Source: Roseimaritima ulvae
GTDB lineage: Bacteria > Planctomycetota > Planctomycetia > Pirellulales > Pirellulaceae
Direction of reading: 5' to 3'
DNA: 64,000 nucleotides
NCBI RefSeq assembly: GCF_008065135.1
Contig: NZ_CP042914.1
Location: forward strand, 7,793,404-7,857,403
The notes below the pieces were generated by a model, which saw only the letters and a list, made by a program, of their open reading frames with translations, was not told the DNA's origin and made no database searches. Every line of letters begins with the position of its first letter. Positions within the stretch are counted from its first letter, which is position 1. The translations under genes were made by a program, and so were the position numbers. Positions 7,947 through 16,452 of this stretch are shown in pieces.

Positions 7947-9821
7947 TTGAATACCTCCGCTTCCATTTGGCCCCCCTTACCGTTGCTGCGCCGCGCCGCC
8001 TGCCTGCTGGCGTTGTGCCTCTGCGTCGCTTGCGACAGCAGTCCCCGAACGCCCACGGCGAACATCACGCCGGATCCGCCCCCCCAAGCGACCAGGGGTA
8101 AGAAACTGTTCGACATGTCGCCCAGCTCCTCAGCACCGGACGCCGGGGAGCCCTCACTCGCTTCCCCCGAGCAGTGCAGTCAGTTTGTGGACGTTGCGGC
8201 CCAGCAAGGCTTGAAGTTTGTCTACCAAACCGGTGCCCGCGGCGAATCCCTAATGGTGGAACCCGCGGGTGGCGGCGGCGGCCCACTGGACTACGACTGC
8301 GATGGCCAGATCGACCTCTTCATCTGTCAGGGCGGCGATGTTACGGCGGCGGCTGATGCAACCGACCAGCCCCCCAATGCCATCTTTCGCAACCTCGCCA
8401 ACGGCCGCTTCGCCGACGTTTCGACAGCGGCCATTCCGCAAAACGGATTCCGGTATGGGCAAGGCGTTGTCGTGGGCGATTACGACAACGACGGTTTCGA
8501 CGACGTTTACCTGACCAACGTGGGTGAGAACACGCTGCTGCGAAACATGGGAGACGGAACGTTTCAAGACGTGACCGAATCGGCGGGCGTGGGAGACTCG
8601 CGGTGGAGCAGTTCCGCGGCTTTTGCAGACCTCAACGACGACGGCCTGCTGGATTTATACGTTTGTAACTACGTCGTTTACGATCCACGCAACCCCATCG
8701 TGTGCCGCAACGCAAACGGCGAGCACCGCATCTGCCACCCTCGGGAAATGACCGCCGCCCCGGACGAATGCTACATCAACCAAGGCAATGGGCAGTTCCG
8801 CGGCGAAGCACGCCAGCGGGGCCTGTTCGGTGAAGGCAATAAAGCCCTCGGCGTGGCCGTGGCTGATTTTAATAACGACCACCTACCCGATGTGTATGTG
8901 GCCAATGACACCACGGCCAACTTTCTGTTCATCAATCGCGGTGAAGGTCAATTTGAAGAGCAAGCCTTGCTGCAGGCCTGCGCGGTCGACCGCGCGGGCG
9001 CCTATCAAGCCAGCATGGGATTGGGCATCGGAGACTATAATCAAGATGGGTTACTGGATATCTACGTCACCCACTTTTACGACGAGTCCAACACGCTGTA
9101 CCGAAATATGGGCCCCGCCGGCTTTGAAGATGTGACCGGGTTCGCGAACCTCCACAACCCGACACTGCCCCGCTTGGCATTCGGAACCGTAATGGCGGAT
9201 TTCAATCAAAACGGCCAGCAAGAATTGTTTGTAGCCAACGGGCATATAGAAAATTATGCCAGCAATACACTCCATCGCATGCAACCACAACTGTTCGCCT
9301 TTGACGGCAAACGGTTTGTGGAGTGCAGCGATCAGGCGGGCAAGTATTTCCAACAAAAATTTGTCGGCCGCGGGGTCGCGCCTTGTGATTTTGACAATGA
9401 TGGAGACATGGATTTGCTGGTCATCCACCAAGACGACCCGGCCGCCCTGCTACAGAACGACTCTCAACGAGGCAACTGGCTGAAACTGCTGTTCCAAGGA
9501 CGAGCCAGCAACCGCCGCGGAATCGGTTGCCACGTGACGGTCGAAGTCGACAAACAACGTTGGGTTCAGCAGCTCTACGGCGGCGGTAGCTATGCCTCGT
9601 CGCGAGAACCGACCTTGATCTTCGGATTTGCTCAGCTCGACGGGGCCGCTCGGGTCACCGTCCGCTGGCCCAGCGGCATCGAGCAAGTCCTCGACGAGGT
9701 CGAACTAAATCAAACGCTTGAAATCGAGGAACCGCGTCATGACCGTCCAACGGGCCCTGATGGTGTTACTGACTCTGGTAGCCGTGCTTCCGGCGATCTC
9801 TTTCTTGCGTCCCAACGCTGA
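7947..9821 (+). CDS. VCBS/FG-GAP repeat lipoprotein with ASPIC/UnbV domain (CRTAC1-like)
   Basis: 624 residues. TTG 7947 is the start because it gives a lipoprotein signal (LLRRAACLLALCLCVAC); the next in-frame ATG would remove it. From about residue 75 the chain is a beta-propeller of VCBS/FG-GAP repeats rich in calcium-loop patterns (DYDCDGQIDLFI, DYDNDGFDDVYL, DLNDDGLLDLYV, DFDNDGDMDLLV). Residues about 510–590 form the ASPIC/UnbV domain (NWLKLLFQG, GIGCHVTVEV, VRWPSGIEQVL). Proteins of this class are exported and calcium-dependent, with no settled function. Its last 83 bases overlap the next gene, and the residues after LEIEE add nothing recognisable. First gene of a four-gene overlapping set. 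Confidence 0.88.
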   Translation: MNTSASIWPPLPLLRRAACLLALCLCVACDSSPRTPTANITPDPPPQATRGKKLFDMSPSSSAPDAGEPSLASPEQCSQFVDVAAQQGLKFVYQTGARGESLMVEPAGGGGGPLDYDCDGQIDLFICQGGDVTAAADATDQPPNAIFRNLANGRFADVSTAAIPQNGFRYGQGVVVGDYDNDGFDDVYLTNVGENTLLRNMGDGTFQDVTESAGVGDSRWSSSAAFADLNDDGLLDLYVCNYVVYDPRNPIVCRNANGEHRICHPREMTAAPDECYINQGNGQFRGEARQRGLFGEGNKALGVAVADFNNDHLPDVYVANDTTANFLFINRGEGQFEEQALLQACAVDRAGAYQASMGLGIGDYNQDGLLDIYVTHFYDESNTLYRNMGPAGFEDVTGFANLHNPTLPRLAFGTVMADFNQNGQQELFVANGHIENYASNTLHRMQPQLFAFDGKRFVECSDQAGKYFQQKFVGRGVAPCDFDNDGDMDLLVIHQDDPAALLQNDSQRGNWLKLLFQGRASNRRGIGCHVTVEVDKQRWVQQLYGGGSYASSREPTLIFGFAQLDGAARVTVRWPSGIEQVLDEVELNQTLEIEEPRHDRPTGPDGVTDSGSRASGDLFLASQR

Positions 9822-10167
9822 ACCACCCCCGTCGCGATACGTAGTAAAAGTAGTAGGACGCGATTTCGATTGGCATTTCCAGGTGCTGGAACCTCTCACC
9901 CAGCAAAACGCACCGGAAACCGATCGCTTACACCTGCCCCTCGACACAGAGGTTGAATTGCAGATCACCAGCGAAGACTATGTCTACTCCTTGCGAATTC
10001 CCGAATGGGGGCTCCACGAGGTGGCCGTCCCCGGACTGGTCCGCACGGCTCAGTTCCGTACCAATGAATCGCTCGATCGCGTGCTTCCGGTGGATCCGAT
10101 GTGTGGGTTTGGCGCCTTTCATGACGACGTGATGGGATCGATCGTTGTGGGTGGTGAACGAACATGA
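9739..10167 (+). CDS. CoxII-like cupredoxin with degenerate CuA site
   Basis: 142 residues. ATG 9739 has GAGGA nine bases upstream. One N-terminal hydrophobic helix (RALMVLLTLVAVLPAISFL) precedes a cupredoxin fold resembling the periplasmic domain of cytochrome oxidase subunit II: VVGRDFDWHFQ, LPLDTEVELQITSEDYVYS, RIPEWGLHEVAVPG and GSIVVGG near the end. In a true CuA site one expects a histidine in the HSFWVPE-like strand and two cysteines close to the C-terminus. Here the first is Tyr (VYSLRIPE) and only one Cys is present (DPMCGFGAFHDDVM), so CuA is probably lost or replaced by a mononuclear site. A SCO copper-chaperone domain is encoded two genes downstream. Overlaps the upstream gene by 83 bp. 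Confidence 0.75.
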   Translation: MTVQRALMVLLTLVAVLPAISFLRPNAEPPPSRYVVKVVGRDFDWHFQVLEPLTQQNAPETDRLHLPLDTEVELQITSEDYVYSLRIPEWGLHEVAVPGLVRTAQFRTNESLDRVLPVDPMCGFGAFHDDVMGSIVVGGERT

Positions 10168-11456
10168 TCATCCAAACCGTAGCCGAAGTCGCCAGACTTT
10201 GGACGACCCGGCGAAAAATCCAAACTCTGGTGAGTTCAGCTACGACATACGGTTTGGTCGCTTGGCTGTTCTGCGGCTTGTTGGCTGGCTGCACCCGTAC
10301 GCCAACGGAGGTCACGACAAGCCTCCCCGAAGCGGGCGAGGACGGCAGTTTTCACGTCTATCCCGGAGATAACATCCAGCGATTTCTGGACGCCGCGGCG
10401 GCTTCGTCCACCAAGACGGTCACGGTGCATGCCGGCACGTATCGCCCCGCGGCCCCGGCGCAGGCGTTGATTCACTTCACCCGTCAGCACGATGGGATTA
10501 CGCTGCAAGGCGAAGGCGAGGTGATCCTTTCGGCCGCCAATGCCGATGTCGCAGCCCCCGGCGATCGGTCTTATCCGGCGATCGTCAACCACGTGGTTTA
10601 TTTCGGTGACGGTATTGGTGACGCGACCACATTGCGGCGCGTAACCTTGACGGGCGCCAACGGGTTTGCCGGTACCGACGCCAGTTTGCCGGCCTTGGAA
10701 CCGCCCTCGGAGCGGCCTGAAATCCAGACCCGCGGCATGTTCTATTACCTCGACGGCGGCGCGATCAAAATCTTCGGCTGTTCCGCACCGACCATCGAAG
10801 ACGTGCTGATCCACAAAAATTCCACGCGTTTGTGTGGGGCCGGCGTATCGGTCGAACAACGCGGCCTGACCGAACAGTCCGCCGTATTTCGCAATTGCCT
10901 GTTCATCGACAATCACTGCCCCGGCACCGGCGCGGCGATCGACCTGCTGTCGGGCAGTTCCGCAACCATCGAAAACTGTCTGTTTGTGGGCAACATCGCC
11001 AATACCGGCATGGACCAGATCGCCAAGGAATTTGGCCTGACCTACAAACCGCAACATGGCTGTGGGGCGCTGACAGTATTTCCGCAATCGCGTGCCGAAG
11101 TTTCGCGATGCACGTTCACGCAAAACTGGAATGGCGTCGATGACGCTGGCCAGGACAGCCGTTACCTTGATTGCATCTTTTGGCGAAATGACGCCAGCGA
11201 TGTCTCGCGCCCAGCGGGGCCCTACGAATTGGACGTCGCCGCCGCCGAAGTTAGCGGCTGTTGGATCGGCGGTGCCATCAACGACCTGCGTGGTACGATC
11301 GACGCCGACGCCAATCAACTCGATGCACCAGACCCCCAGTTTGACGATACCTTCGTTCCTCAAGCCGAACCGCTCTCGAACCCCCAGCCAACGGGATATC
11401 GCCCCGTGCGAACTCCGCCGCCACACATTCCTGCTCTACAAGGACGCTCACATTGA
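10164..11456 (+). CDS. Right-handed beta-helix lipoprotein
   Basis: 430 residues. The ATG overlaps the previous stop (ATGA). Residues 1–28 are encoded mostly by a family 1 palindrome and contain the peptide VAEVARLW. The lipoprotein signal (LVAWLFCGLLAG, then Cys) begins only after it, so an internal GTG near 10230 could be the working start. Downstream the chain resembles a NosD/pectate-lyase-like parallel beta-helix: DNIQRFLDAAAASSTKTVTV at the beginning, then repeated rungs such as PTIEDVLIHKNSTRLCGAGV, VFRNCLFIDNHCPGTGAAI and ATIENCLFVGNIAN. Substrate unknown; it may be a structural or polysaccharide-interacting surface protein. Its stop overlaps the next TTG start. Confidence 0.8.
   Translation: MIIQTVAEVARLWTTRRKIQTLVSSATTYGLVAWLFCGLLAGCTRTPTEVTTSLPEAGEDGSFHVYPGDNIQRFLDAAAASSTKTVTVHAGTYRPAAPAQALIHFTRQHDGITLQGEGEVILSAANADVAAPGDRSYPAIVNHVVYFGDGIGDATTLRRVTLTGANGFAGTDASLPALEPPSERPEIQTRGMFYYLDGGAIKIFGCSAPTIEDVLIHKNSTRLCGAGVSVEQRGLTEQSAVFRNCLFIDNHCPGTGAAIDLLSGSSATIENCLFVGNIANTGMDQIAKEFGLTYKPQHGCGALTVFPQSRAEVSRCTFTQNWNGVDDAGQDSRYLDCIFWRNDASDVSRPAGPYELDVAAAEVSGCWIGGAINDLRGTIDADANQLDAPDPQFDDTFVPQAEPLSNPQPTGYRPVRTPPPHIPALQGRSH
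10177..10252. repeat. Palindrome family 1 read in frame near the start of the beta-helix gene
   Basis: ACCGTAGCCGAAGTCGCCAG on the left pairs with a degenerate right arm (CTCTGGTGAGTTCAGCTACG). The whole element lies between the annotated ATG (10164) and the signal-peptide core and is translated as an N-terminal extension. Confidence 0.85.
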
Positions 11457-14032
11457 ACCGCTCGACCGTTATCTGGCTGGTCGCCATCCTGGCTCTGGGA
11501 CTGCTGTTCTGGGTCGGACTTCCGCTGCTCACCAATCGACCTGAACCGGCACCTCAAGACCAGCCGCAGGCTCCCGCTACGGCAGCGGCACCGGGACAAG
11601 GGAGCGCCCCATTGGGCCCCGCGCCGGCCTTTGAGCTGACCGACCAAGACGGCAACACCTTCACCAGCAGTGAACTGGACGAGCACGTCTGGATTGCCAA
11701 TTTCATCTTCACGCGTTGTGCCTCCACTTGCCCGGTGCAGACACAGCGGATGCGGGAACTACAACTGGTATTACAGAATTCGCCGGTCAAAGACGAAATT
11801 CACCTGCTGAGCATCACGGTCGACCCCGAGTACGACACGCCTGCCGTGTTGACCAGCTACGCGAACAACGTCTCGGCAGATCTTGATCAATGGAGTTTCC
11901 TGACCGGTTCGCGAGAAACCATCTGGCAACTCTGCCAAGACTTCCATTTGGCGGTCGCCGAGGATCCCTCCAACGCGGCGATGCCGATCGCGCATGATTC
12001 AAAGTTCATCCTGGTGGATCGCAACGGTCAGATTCGCGGATATTTCGATGCCCTCACAAATGACGGACTGACCGGACTGCAGCGAACCTTGGATTTTGTG
12101 CTGCCCGAAATGCCTACCCAACAGGTTGCGGAATTGGCTTCCGATACCTACGACGCTTCCGGCCGCACGCATCTTGCCCAGCCACCCGAAATCGTTCACA
12201 ACCATTGGATCGAAAAACGCGTAGCGGCGGAAGCGGCGGCGTTGGCCGACAGCAAGGTGTTTCACAACTTTGACTTCCAAAACATACTCGACGACAGTGG
12301 AATCGATTTTGACCCCGCCATCGTTGACGAACAACGCTGGCGTCTACAGGTCAATCACTATGACCACGGCAACGGTATCGCCGTCGCCGACGTCGACGGC
12401 GACCAATTACTAGACGTGTATTTTGTATCTCAAGTGGGCCCCAACGGACTGTACCGAAATCTCGGTGAGGGCAAGTTTGAGAACATGACTCAGCAAGCGG
12501 GTGTGAGCCTGCCGGATCGTGTGGGCGTGTCCGCTTCGTTCGCCGATATCGACAACGATGGCGATGCGGATTTGTTTGTCACCACCGTCCGCGACGGGAA
12601 CGTGCTGTTTGAAAACGACGGCAGCGGCACGTTCACCGACATCTCCCAAGCCGCGGGTGTCGATTACGTCGGCCATTCGTCCGCGGCCGTGTTCTTCGAT
12701 TATGACCGCGATGGTCTGCTGGACCTGTTCGTCACCAACGTTGGCAAGTATTCCACCGACGAAAAGGTTAAGGTCCGTCTGGACGGCACCAGCCCGATCT
12801 CGACAGGCGATTTCGAATATTACCTGGGAACCAAAGATGCCTTCGCTGGACACCTGAAACCCGAACAAACCGAGGCCAGCATCCTGTACCACAACCTCGG
12901 CGACAATCGCTTCGAAGACGTCTCGCAAGCCATGCAGCTGGTCGACGATCGCTGGAGTGGAGCGGCCACACCGATGGATTTAAACGAAGACGGCTGGCAG
13001 GACCTGTACGTTTTGAACATGCAGGGCGAAGACGAATACTACGAAAACATCCAAGGCCAGCGGTTTGAAGCCAAAGGCAGTCAAGTCTTTCCGCAAACGT
13101 CTTGGGGATCGATGGGCGTCAAATGGTTCGACTTTAATAACGACGCCAAGTTCGACCTCTACATCACCGATATGCATTCGGACATGAGCGAGGACGTCGA
13201 CTGGACTCAAGAAACGAAGAAGTCCAACATGCAGTGGCCGCCACCGTTCCTGCAATCGACCGCCGAGGAAAGCATCTTCGGCAACTCGTTCTATTTAAAC
13301 CAAGGCGATCAATCATTCGAAGAAGTGTCTGACGAAATCGGCGCTGAAAACTACTGGCCTTGGGGACTTAGCACGGGCGACTTGAACGCGGACGGTTTTG
13401 AGGATGCGTTTGTCACGGCCAGTATGTGCCTGCCCTACCGCTATTCGATGAATTCCGTGTTTCTAAACGAAGACGGCAAGCGATTTGTGGCCAGCGAATG
13501 CGCCCTCGGAGTGGAACCACGGCCACAGGGCCAACGCATCGCACCCTGGTTCGAACTGGATTGCGAGGGCGCCGACCGTGGCAATCCAATCTGTGCCGGC
13601 CGCAGCGGACAGCTGACCGTATGGTCGGCGCTGGGCAGTCGTTCGTCGGCAATTTTCGATTTCGACAGCGACGGTGACCTCGACGTGATCACCAGCGATT
13701 TCGGCTCTCGCCCCCAAGTGTTTGCCAGCAACCTCAGCGAACAAGTCGACGCGCTGCAGTTTCTGCAAATACAACTACAGGGAACTCAGTCCAACCGAGA
13801 TGCGTTGGGAGCGATCGTGCACGTGTTCACCGCCGACGGGGTACAACGATCAAAAGTCAACGATGGCCAGTCGGGATACTTATCACAAAGCCGGATGCCG
13901 CTGTATTTCGGCTTGGGCGACAACAGCGAAGTCCAACGGATCGAAATCCAGTGGCCCTCCGGAAAGCAACAAGTCGTCGATGGCCCGATCGAGGCCAACC
14001 AGACGTTGACAATCGAAGAGTCGGTTGAATAA
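11453..14032 (+). CDS. SCO1/SenC copper-chaperone domain fused to VCBS–ASPIC protein
   Basis: 859 residues, TTG start overlapping the previous TGA (TTGA). A membrane anchor (IWLVAILALGLLFWVGLPLL) is followed at about 55–215 by a thioredoxin-fold SCO domain with its copper ligands Cys89 and Cys93 (FTRCASTCPVQ) and His181 (PIAHDSKFILVDRNG). From about 250 the chain turns into VCBS/FG-GAP propeller repeats (DVDGDQLLDVYFV, DIDNDGDADLFV, DYDRDGLLDLFV, DFDSDGDLDVIT). An ASPIC/UnbV domain at about 770–850 closes it (QIQLQGTQSNRDALGAIV; IQWPSGKQQVVDG). SCO proteins deliver copper to, or reduce, the CuA centre of oxidases. Fusing one to a VCBS–ASPIC module is unusual and links these proteins to metal handling. 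The upstream CoxII-like protein is a plausible but unproven client. Confidence 0.87.
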   Translation: MNRSTVIWLVAILALGLLFWVGLPLLTNRPEPAPQDQPQAPATAAAPGQGSAPLGPAPAFELTDQDGNTFTSSELDEHVWIANFIFTRCASTCPVQTQRMRELQLVLQNSPVKDEIHLLSITVDPEYDTPAVLTSYANNVSADLDQWSFLTGSRETIWQLCQDFHLAVAEDPSNAAMPIAHDSKFILVDRNGQIRGYFDALTNDGLTGLQRTLDFVLPEMPTQQVAELASDTYDASGRTHLAQPPEIVHNHWIEKRVAAEAAALADSKVFHNFDFQNILDDSGIDFDPAIVDEQRWRLQVNHYDHGNGIAVADVDGDQLLDVYFVSQVGPNGLYRNLGEGKFENMTQQAGVSLPDRVGVSASFADIDNDGDADLFVTTVRDGNVLFENDGSGTFTDISQAAGVDYVGHSSAAVFFDYDRDGLLDLFVTNVGKYSTDEKVKVRLDGTSPISTGDFEYYLGTKDAFAGHLKPEQTEASILYHNLGDNRFEDVSQAMQLVDDRWSGAATPMDLNEDGWQDLYVLNMQGEDEYYENIQGQRFEAKGSQVFPQTSWGSMGVKWFDFNNDAKFDLYITDMHSDMSEDVDWTQETKKSNMQWPPPFLQSTAEESIFGNSFYLNQGDQSFEEVSDEIGAENYWPWGLSTGDLNADGFEDAFVTASMCLPYRYSMNSVFLNEDGKRFVASECALGVEPRPQGQRIAPWFELDCEGADRGNPICAGRSGQLTVWSALGSRSSAIFDFDSDGDLDVITSDFGSRPQVFASNLSEQVDALQFLQIQLQGTQSNRDALGAIVHVFTADGVQRSKVNDGQSGYLSQSRMPLYFGLGDNSEVQRIEIQWPSGKQQVVDGPIEANQTLTIEESVE

Positions 14033-14037
14033 GCGCT

Positions 14038-14299
14038 GGGGGACGTGCGGTAAATAAGTGGTGAAAGTCTCGCTCGTCCCGCTTCCGCCGGGTTTGCCCC
14101 CGAATGGCTTGGACTCCTGAAGGGTTGCGGAAGCCCCATCTTGGGCTTTCGTTCTTAGTCCCGAAGGGACGGCAGGATGTAGTTGTCTCCATGGGCTCGC
14201 GCCCATGGCTACATCACGCCGCCGCTTCGCGGCTGATGCGGTTGCGTCTTTCGCAAACCATGCGTGCGCGAATCCCTACCTATTGATCGCACGTCCCCG
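14038..14299. repeat. Composite palindromic element bounded by an 11-bp inverted repeat
   Basis: This gap between convergent genes is bounded by GGGGACGTGCG (14039–14049) and CGCACGTCCCC (14289–14299). Inside are several short hairpins, including GTCCCGAAGGGAC (about 14158) and CCATGGGCTCGCGCCCATGG (about 14190). No reading frame here looks like protein. It could be a non-autonomous element or serve as a two-way transcription terminator. Confidence 0.65.
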
Positions 14300-14317
14300 A
14301 GGGAGGATGAAGGATAC

Positions 14318-16294
14318 TTACTGTTGCCGTTCCCGAATCCGCTTGATCGGTTCGGCGCGTTCTTCCGGGGTCATGTAGAACGTGTAACCGTATTCCTTCA
14401 AATCGATCTCCAGGATTTCTTCCACGGCTTGCTGAGCAAATTGCCGATTCAGCAAATAGGGATCGTCTAACATTTCGATCAACTGCGGTGCGGCCCAGAC
14501 GTCTCGATTGCGTCGCATGGCATCGATGGCCACCAGCCGCACGGCTTCGTTTTCGCTTGCCAACCACTGCAAGCCGACCGCCTGTTGCGGATCGGAATAG
14601 GCTGCGGACATTTTGGCTTCGTCGAATTGGCCGCCATACCATTCGGCTAAGTATTTGGTCGTCCAATCGATGGGTTGGTCGGTGTGGCATAAATTGCAGG
14701 CGTTCGGATGATTGCTTTCCAACATCTGGGGCTGTGTTGGTGAGAAAATCGTGTGCGTGCGGACCACGTCTTGAAGTCCCTCGTTGATTTTGGGCATATG
14801 ACAATTCATGCATCGCGAGCCCGCCGAATCCGCCGCATGATGCGTGTGCTTCGCCACCGCTTGCGGCGTCCCATACTGCTGATGACAAGTGATGCATTTG
14901 GCGTCGTCTTGCATCGGGGTCGGCGTCCAGGTGGTGCCCGTTGCTTTGTGCGGCGAATGGCAATCGACGCAATTCAACTGGGAATAGCAGGACCCTAACA
15001 TCGCGTCGCTGTATTCGGTGGAGTTCCAAGTCGACATGCCGCCTGCGAATTGTGGTCGTTCGCCGGTGTGACAACGGCCACAGGCCCAGTTGAGATTTTC
15101 GTGGACACGTCCCGTCTGGATGCTGGCCTGACCGTTTTCCAGTCGCAGATGCTCACTTCGCGGAGCAAAGCTGGGCAGTTTTTTGGGATCACGGACGTGT
15201 TCCTGGCATCCCAAATGGCACGCTTCACAGCTGATCCCGAACGTCGCCGCATGGTCGCGGGCATCGAACTGGGTCATCGCCGCGGGGATGCTCTCGATCT
15301 GCTCCATCGTCGCCGAGTCTCGCGACATCTCCGCAGGCCACAATTCGGGATGCGTTTGCTGAATGTAGCCGGCCATGTCCAAATGCATGATCGCCGGTGA
15401 ATGTTTCTCCAACGTAAAGGGTTTGCGAAACATATTGTCGCCCAGCGGAAATGTGGAATGACACATGTTGCAGTACGTCGCATAGGGCAGAAAACCTACG
15501 CCGTAGTCCGGCGTCTCGGGCAATACAAAGGGATCCGTCCGCTCTCCATCGGGCCGCTCTGGACCGACGTGAACCACCGGAACCCAAGCTTCTTTTTGCA
15601 ACCAATACCCAAACGGCAACACATGGTTCTCGGTTCGATAAGGATGCTGCGGGGCGAACGGACCATCCACCAAGCGACCGATATAATACTGATAGAACCT
15701 TGAACCGAGCGTTTGATCGATGGCATACACCAAGGTCACGCCGTCGCGTTCCAGCGTCATTTGGTAGACGCCTTGCTGCTGCTCAAAGCGGGCTTCTCCC
15801 CCCAAATAACGCAACGTCTGCTTACCGGAAAAATCGCCTTTGACGGTTTGGTCGTCGGCCAATGCGTTCATCCAGCGATGAGGGTGTACCGACCAATCCT
15901 GATAGTTCTGCTTGTGACACTGCTGGCAGGATTCATAACCAACGTAATTATCGGGATGAATATTGCTGGGCGGCCCGGTTTCGAAACTGACCTGCTCCAC
16001 TCCGGCCGGCATCTTGTCCCACCAGAACAGCAACTTTCCACGAGGAAAAACTCGCGGCAACTGCGGGGCGGTCTTGGCCGCGTCGGCCGCACCACGCCCC
16101 CCCCTGTTGGCCGCCACCGCAGGCATCTCGACGGCTCCGCCCCCACCATCGACACCCCCAACATCGCCCGCTTCGCCCACAGCGTCCGCTTCGCCGATTG
16201 CGGAGGGCTTGGTCAGATAGTCGATCAACAGGGCGAAGCCCACGCAGATCGCCAACAGGGCGGCGATCGACGCAATGAGATGCAGTCGTTTCAT
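14318..16294 (-). CDS. Octahaem cytochrome c with C-terminal HEAT-like segment
   Basis: 658 residues. ATG 16294 is preferred over an upstream start because a signal anchor follows directly (LIASIAALLAICVGFALLI). Eight CXXCH haem sites are visible in order: CQQCH, CNMCH, CEACH, CGRCH, CVDCH, CITCH, CMNCH and CNLCH. No CXXCK site is present, so it is not a typical NrfA nitrite reductase. Motifs such as YVGYESCQQCHKQNY and SCEACHLGCQEHV match the cytochrome c554/doubled-CXXCH multihaem group. About 110 C-terminal residues without haem sites (AVGLQWLASENEAVRLVAID) resemble HEAT-type helices. It is probably a periplasmic electron carrier. It is divergent from the VCBS–ASPIC gene at 16453. Confidence 0.88.
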   Translation of the reverse strand: MKRLHLIASIAALLAICVGFALLIDYLTKPSAIGEADAVGEAGDVGGVDGGGGAVEMPAVAANRGGRGAADAAKTAPQLPRVFPRGKLLFWWDKMPAGVEQVSFETGPPSNIHPDNYVGYESCQQCHKQNYQDWSVHPHRWMNALADDQTVKGDFSGKQTLRYLGGEARFEQQQGVYQMTLERDGVTLVYAIDQTLGSRFYQYYIGRLVDGPFAPQHPYRTENHVLPFGYWLQKEAWVPVVHVGPERPDGERTDPFVLPETPDYGVGFLPYATYCNMCHSTFPLGDNMFRKPFTLEKHSPAIMHLDMAGYIQQTHPELWPAEMSRDSATMEQIESIPAAMTQFDARDHAATFGISCEACHLGCQEHVRDPKKLPSFAPRSEHLRLENGQASIQTGRVHENLNWACGRCHTGERPQFAGGMSTWNSTEYSDAMLGSCYSQLNCVDCHSPHKATGTTWTPTPMQDDAKCITCHQQYGTPQAVAKHTHHAADSAGSRCMNCHMPKINEGLQDVVRTHTIFSPTQPQMLESNHPNACNLCHTDQPIDWTTKYLAEWYGGQFDEAKMSAAYSDPQQAVGLQWLASENEAVRLVAIDAMRRNRDVWAAPQLIEMLDDPYLLNRQFAQQAVEEILEIDLKEYGYTFYMTPEERAEPIKRIRERQQ

Positions 16295-16452
16295 GAAGTG
16301 GACGCAGCGAGAAGAAAAAATCGGGGCGAAGAGGCTGGCCACATTGTACAACAGCCCGCGAATCCGAAACCACCGATTCCGATGCGAGGTTTGCCACCCC
16401 GCACTATACTTAGAGGACGTCTCTTGTTCCCTGCTCCGCAAGTCATTCCCTC

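Noticed and set aside
9739-9821. Overlap between the ASPIC and CoxII-like genes considered as a frameshift
   Set aside because: Both frames have their own start or stop signals, and the ASPIC domain is complete before the overlap. Simple gene overlap explains it better.
10236-11426. 396-codon open frame antisense to the beta-helix gene
   Set aside because: No domain or signal is visible and the plus-strand gene is well supported by overlaps on both sides.
14318-16294. Octahaem protein considered as NrfA-type nitrite reductase or octahaem hydroxylamine oxidoreductase
   Set aside because: No CXXCK site and no clear crosslinking Tyr pattern were found, so only a general multihaem cytochrome call is safe.
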